Both the position numbers and the translations under genes were made by a program. The notes under the pieces are model-generated. The model saw nothing but the letters and a program-made list of their open reading frames with translations, did no database searches and was not told the DNA's origin. DNA of 54,635 nucleotides from an uncultured Balneola sp. (GTDB lineage Bacteria > Bacteroidota > Rhodothermia > Balneolales > Balneolaceae). Location: positions 1 to 54,635 of the forward strand of contig CABZVB010000012.1 in the NCBI GenBank assembly GCA_902529115.1, in the 5' to 3' direction. Of the stretch, positions 25,535-35,304 are shown one piece after another; position 1 is the first letter of the stretch, and each line of letters starts with the position of its first letter.

Positions 25535-26800
25535 TTGGATAAATTTATTGTAAAGGGGCCTACCCCATTGAATGGAGATATTACTATTAGTGGCTCAAAA
25601 AATGCTGTATTACCTCTTTTAGCTGCGGCGTTACTAGCTGATGAGCCTATGACCTTAAACAATGTACCACGGCTTCAAGATATTTATACCTTTAACAATG
25701 TATTACGCGTAGTTGGTGCTAATGTTCAATTTCAAGATACCAAAAACCGAGTAATCATTGACCCTTCAAATGTTAACTATCTAGAGGCACCTTACGATTT
25801 AGTTAGAAAAATGAGAGCCTCATTTTATATGCTTGGAGCCCTAGTGGGTAAGCATGGCTACGCCAAAGTCTCTATGCCAGGTGGCTGTGCATGGGGACCT
25901 CGTCCAGTTGATTTACATTTGAAAGGAATGAAAGCTATGGGTATTGCAATTAGCCTAGACAAAGGGTATGTAATTGCTAAAGCTGGTTCAAGTGTTCCAG
26001 GTGGTCGATATAGGCTTAAACCAAGTAGTGTTGGAGCAACCATTAATTTATTACTCGCCGCTGTTCTGCGAGCTGAGTCTTTTACTATTGAAAACGCAGC
26101 TAAAGAACCTGACGTAGTTCAATTATGTAATGTATTAAATAAAATGGGGGCAAATATCAGTGGAGTAGGTAGTGACACCCTATCCATAAAGCAGGTTCAG
26201 ACACTCTCAGGAGGCACCTTCCAAAATGATCCTGATAGAATAGAAGCTGGAACTTTTATGATTGCTGCGGCTATGTTGCCAGAATCCTCTTTGCGTTTAA
26301 TTGGTTGTAATGCACAGCACTTAGGTAAATTTCCTGAATTACTACGGCAAACTGGAGCAAAGGTCGATGTGGAGGGTGAAGTCATTTCGGTTCAAGCACC
26401 GGAAATTCTTCAACCCGTGAATATAACCACTGAAATTTATCCAGGGTTCCCTACCGATCTACAAGCACAATGGGCAACCATGCTAAGCCAAGCACATGGA
26501 AGTTCAACCGTAACTGATACAGTCTATTTTGATCGTTTTAGTTATGTCCCCGAACTCAGCCGCCTTGGAGCAAATATAAAATTAAAGCATAACACGGCTT
26601 ATATTGAGGGGCCTACATTGTTGGAAGGTGCTTCGGTGATGAGTACAGATTTACGTGCAAGCGTTAGTTTAGTATTAGCTGCAATGGCGGCCAAGAATAC
26701 TTCCGAGATTTTACGTGTTTATCATCTAGATCGAGGTTACGAAAGCCTAGAAGATAAACTAACTGCGATTGGTGCCAAACTGAGTAGAGCCCAAGAATAA
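25535..26800 (+). CDS. murA: UDP-N-acetylglucosamine 1-carboxyvinyltransferase
   Basis: A 421-residue enzyme that transfers enolpyruvate from PEP to UDP-GlcNAc, the first committed step of peptidoglycan synthesis. GSKNAVLPLLAAALLA (residues 20-35) holds the conserved Lys-Asn. The active cysteine is Cys118 in MPGGCAWGPRPVDLHL, so the enzyme should be of the fosfomycin-sensitive Cys type. Later blocks EAGTFMIAAA, YPGFPTDLQAQ and DLRASVSLVLAAM are standard. The start is TTG at 25535, one base after the previous stop, and gives the canonical MDKFIVKGP N terminus. A hairpin terminator follows. Confidence 0.96.
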   Translation: MDKFIVKGPTPLNGDITISGSKNAVLPLLAAALLADEPMTLNNVPRLQDIYTFNNVLRVVGANVQFQDTKNRVIIDPSNVNYLEAPYDLVRKMRASFYMLGALVGKHGYAKVSMPGGCAWGPRPVDLHLKGMKAMGIAISLDKGYVIAKAGSSVPGGRYRLKPSSVGATINLLLAAVLRAESFTIENAAKEPDVVQLCNVLNKMGANISGVGSDTLSIKQVQTLSGGTFQNDPDRIEAGTFMIAAAMLPESSLRLIGCNAQHLGKFPELLRQTGAKVDVEGEVISVQAPEILQPVNITTEIYPGFPTDLQAQWATMLSQAHGSSTVTDTVYFDRFSYVPELSRLGANIKLKHNTAYIEGPTLLEGASVMSTDLRASVSLVLAAMAAKNTSEILRVYHLDRGYESLEDKLTAIGAKLSRAQE

Positions 26801-26831
26801 ATTTACTTTAGTCCAAGTTTGACTGTATATT

Positions 26832-26868
26832 AAGCACGAAGCAATTCATTATGTGAACGTGCTTTTCT
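26832..26868 (+). terminator. probable intrinsic terminator after murA
   Basis: AAGCACG (26832-26838) pairs with CGTGCTT (26858-26864), with an inner TTCA/TGAA helix in the loop, followed by TTTCT. It begins 31 bp after the murA stop and precedes a 370-bp untranslated stretch before rng. The U-tract is short and interrupted, so efficiency may be moderate. Confidence 0.6.
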
Positions 26869-26870
26869 AT

Positions 26871-27237
26871 CTTTAAAGAAATAACGCACTCCACATTCTT
26901 AAAACGAATATTTCACTACATATGGTACGGTTCAGTTCTTACAACACAGGTACTTTGGTATCTATCATGCTGTTGATAAACGCACAGAAAAGCGTTGTGG
27001 ACCTACTTTATTTACTTCTCGATGCGCTCAAAGCAGCATCCACTACTATACTTTGCTTTTACAATTTTGAGCATAGACAAAACCAAACTAATTTAATTAG
27101 GGTATCTGCCCAACCGACGACCTGTATATCTAGAACGATGAATTCAGCTAACCAAATAGCGACCAATAAAAATGAACTATGGCGAAGAATTCAATTTTTG
27201 GCTAACCAGGCTCGTTGGTATTTAAAACTGAATTTCG
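26871..27237. other. untranslated stretch upstream of rng
   Basis: About 370 bases with normal, not AT-extreme, composition. A plus-strand frame opening at 26922 runs 143 bp into rng in another reading frame and has no recognisable similarity, so I treat it as chance. No tRNA, pseudogene or known riboswitch was recognised. A long 5' leader of rng is the simplest reading; RNase E/G genes in other bacteria can be autoregulated through such leaders. Confidence 0.4.
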
Positions 27238-29103
27238 ATGAAAAATCAAATTATAATACACTCTTCCGGCAATCAAACCCGGATTGCGCTCCTCGAAAAT
27301 GGAGAATTGGCGCAACTTTTCATAGAATCAGAGGAAAATCAACGCACAGTAGGCAATATTTATGTAGCACGTGTCCATAAAGTAATGAGTGGCATTCGTG
27401 CCGCTTTTATTGATATGGGTACACCTAAGGATGCCTTTTTGCATTTCTCGGACGCCGGTGATCATTTAGATGAGTACATTAGCATGCTCAATGGCCCTAA
27501 AGCCATTCCTAAACACTTGCATAATACTCTTTCCAAAAAAGAGGAAATGACGAATTCAGATCGCCAAGTACTTGCTGGGAAGCTACTTAAAACAGGCCAA
27601 AAATTACTCGTTCAAATCGTAAAAGAACCCATCGGATCCAAGGGTCCAAGAGTATCCACCGATATTACAATTGCTGGTCGTTTTCTTGTACTCATACCAA
27701 TGGGAGAATACATTGCTGTCTCAAAGCGCATCAGCAATTATAAGGAACGTCGCCGTTTAAAGGGGATTTTGAATGGTTTAGTACCGGATGGTTTTGGTGT
27801 GATTGTACGAACAGTAGCCCAAAACCAAAATCAAGAAGCTATTGAAGAAGACTTACAAAATGTACTCAAAAAGTGGGAAAAATTAACTATGCGTCTTGAG
27901 GATGCAGAACCACCTGATTTATTACACAAAGATTTGGACATGACCGAGAGTCTAATTAGGGATTTATTTGCTAAAAATTATGATCGAGTGCTGGTAGACG
28001 ACTCCAAAATGTTCAAGCATGTAAAAAGTTATGTACAACAAATTGCCCCCCATATGGTACCCAATGTGAAGTTATTCAAGGGAAAGGAACACATTTTTGA
28101 TAACTTGGGTATCAGTGAAGATGTTAATTCCATTTTTAATTCACGCGTTCGTATGAAAATGGGAGGCTATCTCATTTTTGAACAAACTGAGGCCATGTAT
28201 GTGGTAGATGTAAATTCAGGACCTTATGCTGCTAAACAAAAGCAGGAAGATAATTCACTAAAAACAAATTTGGAAGCAGCCCGAGAGATTGCTAAACAGC
28301 TTCGATTAAGGGATATTGGCGGCATCATCGTAGTAGATTTTATTGATTTAAAAGACGAAAAAAATCGAAAGAAAATTTACGATGAATTAAAAAAAGAATT
28401 TAGGAAAGATCCAGCCAAGACGAATATTATTGGAATGAGTGATTTTGGTCTTATACAAATAACTAGACAACGTATTAGGCCGTCAGTAATTAATTCTGTA
28501 TCCAAAGTTTGCCCAATGTGTGGTGGATCAGGTAATGTAGTTACAAAAAATACTATACTCACGGATATTGAAAGTTGGATCAGTAAGTTTAAGCATTCAA
28601 CAAGCTACCGGGCCATAGATTTATATGTAAATCCATATCTAAAAAGCTATTTAACAAAAGGTATTTTTAGTACACGCTGGAAATGGATGAAGAAATATCG
28701 TGTTCGAGTATCATTGGTTGGTGATGATAAAATATCATTAAACGAATTTCATGTAACCTTAGCCGGCTCAGAAGTTGATATTACTGATGCCGTACTGCAA
28801 GGTGCCTCCCTTGATGAACTGCTGGAAAGGCATGAGTTAGAAGAATTAAAGGGTAGTAGACCCGAATCAGATCAATTAGAATACATGAAAAAAGAACACT
28901 CGGGTAAAAGAAGTAGTAATCTTACAAATAAAGCTAAAAACTCACACCTTAATTATAAACCTAATACGTCGAAAAATACTCCTAAATCAAATAAACAGAC
29001 TGCACAAAATAACAACGCAAATAAAAAAGATTTTAATCAATCTAGGAATGGCAACTCAAGCGTAACAGTTGTATTGAAAAAGGATTTAACTAAAGAAGCT
29101 TAA
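27238..29103 (+). CDS. rng: ribonuclease G/E family endoribonuclease
   Basis: A 621-residue single-strand-specific RNase for rRNA and mRNA processing. An S1-like domain near residues 38-100 (GNIYVARVHKVMSGIRAAFIDMG) and RVSTDITIAGRFLVLIP precede the DNase I-like catalytic part, with metal-binding Asp324 in VVDVNSGP and Asp367 in IIVVDFIDL. The zinc-link CPMCGGSG has Cys425 and Cys428. YLTKGIFSTRWKWMKKYRVRV follows. The core ends near residue 540, and a low-complexity Lys/Asn/Ser tail of about 80 residues, probably disordered and RNA-binding, extends beyond RNase G length. The start is fixed by the conserved MKNQIIIHSSGNQTRIALLE opening. Confidence 0.95.
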   Translation: MKNQIIIHSSGNQTRIALLENGELAQLFIESEENQRTVGNIYVARVHKVMSGIRAAFIDMGTPKDAFLHFSDAGDHLDEYISMLNGPKAIPKHLHNTLSKKEEMTNSDRQVLAGKLLKTGQKLLVQIVKEPIGSKGPRVSTDITIAGRFLVLIPMGEYIAVSKRISNYKERRRLKGILNGLVPDGFGVIVRTVAQNQNQEAIEEDLQNVLKKWEKLTMRLEDAEPPDLLHKDLDMTESLIRDLFAKNYDRVLVDDSKMFKHVKSYVQQIAPHMVPNVKLFKGKEHIFDNLGISEDVNSIFNSRVRMKMGGYLIFEQTEAMYVVDVNSGPYAAKQKQEDNSLKTNLEAAREIAKQLRLRDIGGIIVVDFIDLKDEKNRKKIYDELKKEFRKDPAKTNIIGMSDFGLIQITRQRIRPSVINSVSKVCPMCGGSGNVVTKNTILTDIESWISKFKHSTSYRAIDLYVNPYLKSYLTKGIFSTRWKWMKKYRVRVSLVGDDKISLNEFHVTLAGSEVDITDAVLQGASLDELLERHELEELKGSRPESDQLEYMKKEHSGKRSSNLTNKAKNSHLNYKPNTSKNTPKSNKQTAQNNNANKKDFNQSRNGNSSVTVVLKKDLTKEA

Positions 29104-29273
29104 CTAAAATATCTAAAGATAAAGAATGCTTAAATCAACTTTAGAATTGAATTGAAAACCCTTTATTCATTCATATTTTTAAGTTAAACATGCAGTAATT
29201 ATTCGATTTGTTTTAGTTGTCTTTAGAGTTATTGAAAGCATACTGAGTACCACTACATTTAATCCATTTTATT

Positions 29274-29816
29274 ATGTCAACATTTCAACTTCATGCCACA
29301 ACCGTTGTCGGAATTATTCACAATGGAAAAGCAGCCATTGGTAGTGATGGACAAGCAACATTAGACAAAACGGTCATGAAGTCAACGGTAAAAAAAGTAC
29401 GTAAAATTGGGCAAGGGTCTATACTAGCTGGCTTTGCAGGCTCTACAGCAGATGCATTTAGCCTATTCGAACGCTACGAAGAAAAGCTTAGCGAATATAA
29501 CGAAAATATGCAACGCGCGGCAGTTGAATTAGCCAAAGACTGGCGTAAAGATAAATATCTACAGAAACTTGAGGCTCTTTTAGTGGTCATGAATAATAAC
29601 CATACCCTAATTATATCAGGACAAGGAGATGTCATTGAACCGGATGATAACATAGTTTGTATTGGTAGTGGTGGAAGTTATGCTCTCTCTGCAGCCCGAG
29701 CTATGGTAAAACATTCTCCTGAACTAAGCGCACGAAATATGGTAGAAGAAGCTTTAAAAATCGCTGCTGATATTGATATATATACCAATCATAATCGTAC
29801 TATTTTAGAGCTTTAG
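29274..29816 (+). CDS. hslV: ATP-dependent protease HslUV, peptidase subunit HslV
   Basis: A 180-residue threonine peptidase of the proteasome beta fold that forms a double hexamer capped by HslU. Processing before Thr9 ([21 protein letters not shown]) would expose the catalytic N-terminal threonine; the Thr-Thr and the GSDGQ segment with its conserved Asp are present. [10 protein letters not shown] and NHNRTILEL complete the family pattern. The eight-residue propeptide is slightly longer than in E. coli. hslU starts 2 bp after the stop, so the pair is one unit. The 170-bp gap before it shows no clear heat-shock promoter by eye. Confidence 0.96.
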   Translation: MSTFQLHATTVVGIIHNGKAAIGSDGQATLDKTVMKSTVKKVRKIGQGSILAGFAGSTADAFSLFERYEEKLSEYNENMQRAAVELAKDWRKDKYLQKLEALLVVMNNNHTLIISGQGDVIEPDDNIVCIGSGGSYALSAARAMVKHSPELSARNMVEEALKIAADIDIYTNHNRTILEL

Positions 29817-29818
29817 TA

Positions 29819-31243
29819 ATGAACAAGATAATGCACTTAACTCCTCAACAAATAGTGGCTGAACTGGATGAGTACATCATCGGCCAAAAAGCAGCAAAAC
29901 GATCCGTTGCTATTGCTCTTCGAAATAGGTGGCGTAGAATGAATGCTGACCCTGATATTCGCGAAGAAATTGTACCTAATAATATACTCATGATTGGCCC
30001 AACTGGGGTAGGAAAAACAGAAATTGCCCGGCGTTTAGCTAAACTTGCCATGGCCCCTTTTATTAAAGTAGAAGCATCTAAATTTACCGAAGTAGGCTAC
30101 GTCGGTCGTGACGTAGAATCCATGGTTCGAGACTTAACTGAATTTTCGATAACAATGGTTAAAAATGAGATGCAGGAACGCGTAAAAGGAAAAGCTGCTG
30201 AAAACGCTGAAGAACGAATTTTAGATATACTTATCCCACCTCTAAATTCTAAAGGCTTTGGCATTGAAAGAGCTAATACAGGCAATAATACTAGCGAAAT
30301 AGCAACAGCCACCCTAGAAGATAATCCCTCTAGTACAGGTACAGAGTTGAACCAAAAAACGAGAGAACGATTCCGTCAGAAATTGAATAATGGGGAGTTG
30401 GACGATCGTAGTATAGAAGTGGAAGTTAAAAAATCTATCTCTCCAACGATGCAGGTTTTTGGCCCAGGCGGTATCGAGGAAATGGGCATAAATTTACAAG
30501 AAATGCTTGGTAACCTAAGCGGAAAGGGAAAAACTACTAAAAGAAAAATGAGCGTTGCCGAAGCCCGTGAAATACTAGTTGATGAAGAAGCTGAAAAACT
30601 AATCAATCATGAAGATGCTATTCAGGAGGCATTAGAACGAGTTCAAAAACAAGGAATCATATTCATAGATGAAATTGATAAGATTGCAGTATCAAAAACA
30701 GGTGGTAAAAGTGGCCCAGATGTGAGTCGGCAAGGAGTGCAACGAGATTTACTCCCAATAGTGGAAGGAAGTACGGTTAACACTAAGTACGGTTTGGTAA
30801 AAACCGACCATGTTTTATTTATAGGATCAGGTGCTTTTCATGTTGCCAAACCATCTGACTTAATTCCTGAACTTCAAGGAAGATTTCCAATCCGTGTTGA
30901 GTTGAACTCGCTTAGTGAAGGTGATTTCTATAATATTTTAAATGAACCAAAAAATGCATTAACTAAGCAATACCAAGCCATGCTTGCAACTGAAGGTGTT
31001 CATATTTCATTCAGTGACAAGGCTGTAAAAGAATTAGCGCGAATCGCAGCAGAAGTCAATGAACAAGTAGAAAATATCGGAGCAAGACGACTTCATACAA
31101 TTATGTCATCTCTTTTTGATGAATTACTATTTGCAGTTCCAGATGACATAAAAAAAGGGAATATAACTATCGACAAAGACTATGTGAACCAACAACTAGA
31201 AAACTTGGTTAAAGACAAAGACTTAAGTCAGTATATACTATAA
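29819..31243 (+). CDS. hslU: ATP-dependent protease HslUV, ATPase subunit HslU
   Basis: A 474-residue AAA+ unfoldase. [17 protein letters not shown] opens the family. Walker A is GPTGVGKT (residues 60-67), Walker B IIFIDEID (near 280), and sensor/arginine segments lie near GRFPIRVEL and [10 protein letters not shown]. The pore motif region includes [11 protein letters not shown]. The intermediate domain (about 110-245) carries low-complexity inserts before [19 protein letters not shown]. The C terminus SQYIL is the tail that docks into HslV to open it. It forms an operon with hslV. The stop overlaps a weak palindrome that could end transcription. Confidence 0.97.
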   Translation: MNKIMHLTPQQIVAELDEYIIGQKAAKRSVAIALRNRWRRMNADPDIREEIVPNNILMIGPTGVGKTEIARRLAKLAMAPFIKVEASKFTEVGYVGRDVESMVRDLTEFSITMVKNEMQERVKGKAAENAEERILDILIPPLNSKGFGIERANTGNNTSEIATATLEDNPSSTGTELNQKTRERFRQKLNNGELDDRSIEVEVKKSISPTMQVFGPGGIEEMGINLQEMLGNLSGKGKTTKRKMSVAEAREILVDEEAEKLINHEDAIQEALERVQKQGIIFIDEIDKIAVSKTGGKSGPDVSRQGVQRDLLPIVEGSTVNTKYGLVKTDHVLFIGSGAFHVAKPSDLIPELQGRFPIRVELNSLSEGDFYNILNEPKNALTKQYQAMLATEGVHISFSDKAVKELARIAAEVNEQVENIGARRLHTIMSSLFDELLFAVPDDIKKGNITIDKDYVNQQLENLVKDKDLSQYIL

Positions 31244-31259
31244 TTATAGTTCCTTTTTT
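31237..31259 (+). terminator. possible weak terminator after hslU
   Basis: ACTATAATTATAGT (31237-31250) can fold into a 5-bp stem with a 4-base loop and is followed by TCC and six T. The stem contains only A-T pairs apart from two G-C pairs, so termination would be inefficient. It overlaps the hslU stop codon. Confidence 0.35.
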
Positions 31260-31359
31260 GAATTTAGATACAGTTTATTATCATTATGCATATTTATTCG
31301 GAAACATCTATTCATTTTAAAAATATCATTCTAGAAGCTGTTGATCAGAATAACCCAAT

Positions 31360-33252
31360 ATGACCTTAAAGCGAATCATTGTGACTAATATATTCATCAC
31401 CCTCTTACTAATTTTTTTAAGCCTTTCTGGGCTAGACCCCGTTATTAAACCCATAGATGATCACTCCAAGAATCTAAGAAAATATATAGAGGCTAACCAA
31501 CGAATACTGCAAAATTATTTTGGTGAGCCAGACTTAAACAAAATGATGAGTAATAGTATTCGCTTCATGGTTAATGAGCTAAGTGATTCTACACTAAAAA
31601 TTTCAGGAACTCCTATTGACACCGCCCAGATATTTAAATCAATCAAAACACTACGAAGTTCATATGAAACCTTTGAACAAGCCTATCTTTATATCGCAAA
31701 TACAGTGGATTCAGCAGACATGTATAAACTTACAGAAGAAGCTTTACGTGGTATGTTTGCCACGTTAGATCCCCATTCAGTATATATCGAACCTGAAATT
31801 AGCGCAGCAGATCAGGAAAATTTTGCTGGGACGTTCCAGGGAATAGGTGTACAATTTAACATTATCCAAGATACTATTACTGTCGTTTCTGCAATTGCAG
31901 GGGGGCCTAGTGACCAGCTAGGTATCATTTCAGGTGACCGCATTGTTGAGATTGAAGATAGCTCAGCTATTGGCTTTGATAATGACATGGTCCAAAAAGC
32001 TTTAAGAGGTGAAAAGGGATCTAAAGTGAAAGTAGGTATAGTACGCCCAGGTGTTGATGAAATTCAATATTTTACGATTACTAGAGACGATATACCCATT
32101 TATACTGTAGATACATCCTATTTATTAGACGAAAAATCCGGCTATATCAAAATCAATCGCTTCGCCGCTACTACTCATGACGAGTTCATGCAAGCTATGG
32201 ATGACTTAAAAGGTGAGGGTATGGAGCGACTCATTCTAGATCTTCGAGGTAATCCTGGTGGATATCTTGGTCAAGCCATTGCTATTGCAGAAGAATTTTT
32301 CCCCGCGCAAACCCCGATAGTCTCAACGGTTAGTAGGCATTCTCGCTTTAACCAATCTTATTCTTCCAGAAAAAATGGGAGCTTTGTGGACAAACCCGTC
32401 ATTGTTATAGTAAACGAAGGCTCTGCTTCTGCAAGCGAGATTGTTTCAGGTGCCATACAAGATCATGATCGTGGTTTGGTGGTAGGACGTAGAACCTTTG
32501 GTAAGGGTTTAGTTCAACAACAATACCAATTAGTAGATACCAGTATGGTTAGAGTGACTATATCTCGGTATTTAACTCCATCTGGTCGCCTTATTCAGAA
32601 GCCATTTACTGAAGGAGGAGGCGAAGAATATGCCTATGAAATTTATCGGCGAAATGACAGCGCAAAAAATGACGCCATTGAGTTTGTAGACCATATACCA
32701 GATTCATTAAAATTCACCACTATCGCTGGGAGAACAATCTACGGCGGTGGTGGTATAATACCTGATTATATAATTGAAGCAGACACTTCGCGATCAGCAT
32801 ACATGATCAATTTTGCATTAAGAAAAAGAGCTTCTTTCGAATTTGTTCGTAGTTATCTTGATTCTAATGGGGTAGAGTTTCGCAATAAGTGGGAGAATAA
32901 TTTTGAAGATTATAGAACTAGTTTCAGTTGGTCAAAAAGTCAACTAACAGCGTTTAAAACACTACTGAAAGAGAAAGGTATGGTTGAAAAAAAGGGCTTA
33001 TCTGCACCTGAGTTCAAAAATGATTCACTCTTTATCTATCCAGGTTATTTCGATGATGTTGCATGGATGGCAGAGGGACGCATGAAGGCTGAATTAGCTA
33101 GACAGGTTTGGGGATTACCTTACTTCTATCCTATCGTAAATGATGTATTCGACTCTACCTTAGACGAAGCCGAAAAATTATGGGGTGCCGTTGATCGCTT
33201 AAGTGAATTGGCCGCTGGTACTCTTCTCCTAGATAAAGCGTCTGAAATGTAA
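31360..33252 (+). CDS. S41-family carboxy-terminal processing protease
   Basis: A 630-residue CtpA/Prc-like serine protease. An uncleaved or signal-type N-terminal hydrophobic segment (IIVTNIFITLLLIFLSL) exports it. GMFATLDPHSVYIEP precedes a PDZ domain (about 155-240; FQGIGVQFNI, PSDQLGIISGDRIVEI). The catalytic core has LILDLRGNPGGYLGQA (294-306), nucleophile Ser357 in NEGSASASEIVSGA, and general-base Lys382 in RRTFGKGLVQQQ. A C-terminal helical extension (about 480-630) is usual in Bacteroidota members. The role is periplasmic protein processing; the substrate is unknown. It is convergent with the symporter gene 20 bp away. Confidence 0.92.
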   Translation: MTLKRIIVTNIFITLLLIFLSLSGLDPVIKPIDDHSKNLRKYIEANQRILQNYFGEPDLNKMMSNSIRFMVNELSDSTLKISGTPIDTAQIFKSIKTLRSSYETFEQAYLYIANTVDSADMYKLTEEALRGMFATLDPHSVYIEPEISAADQENFAGTFQGIGVQFNIIQDTITVVSAIAGGPSDQLGIISGDRIVEIEDSSAIGFDNDMVQKALRGEKGSKVKVGIVRPGVDEIQYFTITRDDIPIYTVDTSYLLDEKSGYIKINRFAATTHDEFMQAMDDLKGEGMERLILDLRGNPGGYLGQAIAIAEEFFPAQTPIVSTVSRHSRFNQSYSSRKNGSFVDKPVIVIVNEGSASASEIVSGAIQDHDRGLVVGRRTFGKGLVQQQYQLVDTSMVRVTISRYLTPSGRLIQKPFTEGGGEEYAYEIYRRNDSAKNDAIEFVDHIPDSLKFTTIAGRTIYGGGGIIPDYIIEADTSRSAYMINFALRKRASFEFVRSYLDSNGVEFRNKWENNFEDYRTSFSWSKSQLTAFKTLLKEKGMVEKKGLSAPEFKNDSLFIYPGYFDDVAWMAEGRMKAELARQVWGLPYFYPIVNDVFDSTLDEAEKLWGAVDRLSELAAGTLLLDKASEM

Positions 33253-33271
33253 TCGGTGAATACTGGTTCAA

Positions 33272-35038
33272 CTATGCGCGAGGATATCGAATAGATTCGA
33301 CCATCTCTTGTACCTCGACTGGAGGATCTGGATAAATCATACCTATAATTAGTGAAACAACTAGATTAATAAGCATTCCTAAAGTTCCAATCCCTTCAGG
33401 AGAAATACCAAACCACCAATGTTCTGGAGTGTTGTATTCAGGATACACTAGCTTGAAGAATCCAATATAGCCCAATGTAAATAGGAGTCCGACAATCATT
33501 CCAGCAATAGCCCCCTCCCGATTCATTTTTTTATAAAAAATCCCCAGAATTATTGCTGGAAAGAATGAAGCTGCAGCAAGACCAAAGGCTATGGCAACAA
33601 CTTCTGCAACAAATCCTGGAGGGTTTATACCAAAATAACCAGCCACTAACACCGCAAAACCTGCTGAAACACGTGCAAACAACAGTTCTTTTTTATCAGA
33701 TATATCTGGTTTGAATTGCTTTTTAATTAAGTCATGAGATACTGAAGTAGAAATAACTAAAAGTAAACCGGCCGCAGTCGATAAAGCTGCAGCTAAGCCT
33801 CCCGCCGCAACAAGAGCTGCAACCCAATTCGGTAGTCCTGCAATCTCAGGGTTGGCCAGCACCATAATATCTCTATCAACATAGAGCTCATTTTCCGTTG
33901 AAGTCAAGGAATTTAGCAGGGTGACCTCCCCGTATTTTCCCCTTATGATTTTCCCATTAGCACGATTTATTTCTGGATTTCCCACTATGGCTTGACCAGG
34001 TGCATATGTAATTCGACCGTCTCCATTTTTATCTACCCAATTCAGTAGAGCCGTTTCCTCCCAAGTAGTAAACCATTCCGGCATCTCTACATAATACTGT
34101 TCATTAACTGTGGTAATAAGATTAGTTCTTGAAAAGACAGCAATAGCAGGTGCAGTTGTGTATAAAATGGCAATAAAAATTAATGCGTAACCCACTGATA
34201 TCCTTGCATCTCTAACCTTTGGAACAGTGAAAAAACGTACAATTACATGTGGTAGCCCTGCTGTACCTACCATTAATGCCACTGTTATAAAAAATATATC
34301 TTGCATACTTTTTTTCCCAGATGTGTATGCAGCGAAGCCCAATTCGGTGTGCAATTGGTCTAATTTATCCAATAGGTAAATATCCGATCCATCTACAAGT
34401 TTAGATCCAAAACCAAGCTGTGGTACTGGATTGCCTGTTAGCTGAGCCGAGATAAAGAATGCAGGCACCATGAAAGCAAATATTAAAACACAATACTGAG
34501 CTACCTGCGTATAGGTGATCCCTTTCATTCCACCCAAAACAGCATACATAAATACTATAGCCATCCCTATAATCACACCCCAAAAAATATCGACTTCAAG
34601 AAATTTTGAGAAAACTAGTCCTACACCGCGCATCTGTCCTGCCACATAGGTAAAGGAGACAGTCAATGCACAAACCACCGCTACAGTTCGTGCTAGTTGG
34701 GAATAATAACGGTCTCCTATAAAATCTGGAACGGTAAACTTGCCAAACTTTCTTAGATAAGGAGCCAAAGTTAAGGCTAAAAGTACATAACCCCCTGTCC
34801 AACCCATTAAATACACTGCTCCATCATAGCCCATAAAGGATATTAGTCCAGCCATCGATAAAAAACTCGCAGCTGACATCCAATCTGCTGCCGTTGCCAT
34901 ACCATTAGTTAATGGATTTACGGTTCCTTTAGCCACATAGAATTCCGAGGTACTCGAGGCTTTAGACCAGATTGCTATTCCAATGTACAAGCTAAAAGTA
35001 ATCCCTACAAAAATATATGTCCATATTTGAACACTCAT
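33272..35038 (-). CDS. sodium:solute symporter (SSS family, VC_2705/ActP-like)
   Basis: A 588-residue Na+-coupled carrier of the LeuT fold. ATAADWMSAASFLSMAGLI near residue 48 and GGLAAALSTAAGLLLVISTSVSHDLI near 410 are the SSS core signatures. GGMKGITYTQVAQYCVLI is the second. A large extramembrane loop (about 300-395) contains DKNGDGRITYAP (residues 336-347), which has the D-x-N-x-D-G spacing of a calcium-binding loop. The closest described relatives carry acetate or other monocarboxylates; the substrate is unproven. The start overlaps the DUF4212 gene by 4 bp. This pairing identifies the VC_2705 subfamily, where DUF4212 is a small subunit. Confidence 0.93.
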   Translation of the reverse strand: MSVQIWTYIFVGITFSLYIGIAIWSKASSTSEFYVAKGTVNPLTNGMATAADWMSAASFLSMAGLISFMGYDGAVYLMGWTGGYVLLALTLAPYLRKFGKFTVPDFIGDRYYSQLARTVAVVCALTVSFTYVAGQMRGVGLVFSKFLEVDIFWGVIIGMAIVFMYAVLGGMKGITYTQVAQYCVLIFAFMVPAFFISAQLTGNPVPQLGFGSKLVDGSDIYLLDKLDQLHTELGFAAYTSGKKSMQDIFFITVALMVGTAGLPHVIVRFFTVPKVRDARISVGYALIFIAILYTTAPAIAVFSRTNLITTVNEQYYVEMPEWFTTWEETALLNWVDKNGDGRITYAPGQAIVGNPEINRANGKIIRGKYGEVTLLNSLTSTENELYVDRDIMVLANPEIAGLPNWVAALVAAGGLAAALSTAAGLLLVISTSVSHDLIKKQFKPDISDKKELLFARVSAGFAVLVAGYFGINPPGFVAEVVAIAFGLAAASFFPAIILGIFYKKMNREGAIAGMIVGLLFTLGYIGFFKLVYPEYNTPEHWWFGISPEGIGTLGMLINLVVSLIIGMIYPDPPVEVQEMVESIRYPRA

Positions 35039-35304
35039 GCCTCTTCCTCGGTCTCCTGAACTCCAAAACGGATATCCAGCTTATTCATGAGATAGACATA
35101 CACAAAAATAAGGATTACGAATATATATATAGATCCTTGTTGGGCAAACCAAAATCCCAGTTTGAACCCACCAATTTGAATGTTATTTAACACGGGAGCC
35201 CAAAGGATACCAAATCCATAGGACACAACGAACCATACTGAAATTAAAATAAGGACATACCGAATGTTGATTGCCCAGTATTTTTTTAAATTGTCATCAT
35301 TCAT
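35035..35304 (-). CDS. DUF4212 small subunit of sodium/substrate symporter
   Basis: An 89-residue two-helix protein. NLKKYWAINIRYVLILISVWFVVSYGFGILWAPVLN and GGFKLGFWFAQQGSIYIFVILIFVYVYLMNKLD are the two membrane segments with the conserved W-FAQQGSI-IFV block of DUF4212. The charged tail DIRFGVQETEEEA is cytosolic. It is translated first and overlaps the symporter by 4 bp, so the two are made in a fixed ratio. It is annotated elsewhere as the small subunit of the symporter; the mechanism is not established. Confidence 0.93.
   Translation of the reverse strand: MNDDNLKKYWAINIRYVLILISVWFVVSYGFGILWAPVLNNIQIGGFKLGFWFAQQGSIYIFVILIFVYVYLMNKLDIRFGVQETEEEA

Noticed and set aside
26922-27380. 152-codon plus-strand frame overlapping the start of rng
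   Set aside because: It runs 143 bp into rng in another frame, has no recognisable similarity or signal, and the rng start is well supported.
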